5,350 bases of DNA. It comes from Methylobacter sp. (GTDB lineage: Bacteria > Pseudomonadota > Gammaproteobacteria > Methylococcales > Methylomonadaceae). Shown here in pieces: positions 5,287 to 5,350 of this stretch (position 1 is its first letter; the number at the start of each line of letters is the position of its first letter). The stretch is from NCBI GenBank assembly GCA_003158415.1, contig PMJA01000163.1, forward strand, positions 3,511-8,860, written 5' to 3'. Below the pieces are notes generated by a model that had not been told where the DNA came from, searched no databases, and saw only the letters and a program-made list of their open reading frames with translations. The position numbers and the translations under genes are program-made.

Positions 5287-5350
5287 ATGGAAAAAACATA
5301 CGCCCCTCATGCAATAGAACAACGCTGGTATCAAACCTGGGAAGAAAATG
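5287..5350 (+). CDS. valS: Valyl-tRNA synthetase, N-terminal fragment
   Basis: Only 21 codons are in the window; the gene continues past the right edge. The peptide begins MEKTYAPHAIEQRWYQTWEE, closely matching the start of bacterial ValS (E. coli begins MEKTYNPQDIEQPLYEHWE). ValS is a class I synthetase that charges tRNA-Val in the cytoplasm and edits misactivated threonine. Synteny after pepA-holC confirms the call. The start is well fixed: an in-frame TAA at 5275-5277 lies three codons upstream. No Shine-Dalgarno sequence is visible in the preceding bases (CATAACGCCCATCC), which is unusual for an essential gene. Confidence 0.93.
   Translation, partial: MEKTYAPHAIEQRWYQTWEEN

Noticed and set aside
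1..5350. tRNA, rRNA or CRISPR array
   Set aside because: No cloverleaf with a T-loop consensus, no rRNA-like stretches and no regularly spaced direct repeats were seen.

Overview
The window looks like a chromosomal segment of a gammaproteobacterium. The order pepA-holC-valS is the classic gammaproteobacterial arrangement: leucyl aminopeptidase, DNA polymerase III chi subunit, valyl-tRNA synthetase. All three proteins read clearly as members of their families. The moderate GC content and several short dispersed-repeat-like palindromes would suit an environmental lineage such as the Methylococcales methanotrophs, but that placement is a guess.

Layout from left to right. At 1-138 there is a repeat fragment and an open frame that may be the 3' end of a small or truncated gene; its stop overlaps the next start as ATGA. 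At 135-605 (+) lies a small multi-pass membrane protein of unknown function. The convergent gap at 606-733 carries two palindromic repeats. At 734-2038 (-) lies a DUF3422-family, C-terminally membrane-anchored protein. The divergent intergenic region at 2039-2565 is the most structured non-coding part. It holds a 12-bp perfect inverted repeat bounding about 138 bp (possible miniature transposon), two perfect TATAAT boxes facing pepA, and an 18-bp perfect hairpin followed by a T run just upstream of pepA.

From 2566 onward everything is on the + strand. pepA (2566-4053) overlaps holC (4046-4483) by 8 bases, as in a translationally coupled operon. The operon is then interrupted: an AT-richer type II toxin-antitoxin pair sits where valS would be expected. 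It consists of a DUF2281-type antitoxin (4653-4862) and a PemK/MazF-type RNase toxin (4862-5227), which overlap by one base (TGATG). The pair has its own extended -10 promoter (TGCTATAAT) and a strong Shine-Dalgarno sequence. valS begins at 5287 and runs off the window.

How the genes relate: PepA (peptide turnover), HolC (replisome clamp-loader contact to SSB) and ValS (tRNA charging) are housekeeping proteins linked by operon history. The toxin-antitoxin pair is best read as an acquired cassette embedded in an essential operon. I did not find a clearly new multi-gene system. The most notable signals are the toxin-antitoxin insertion and the structured pepA leader.
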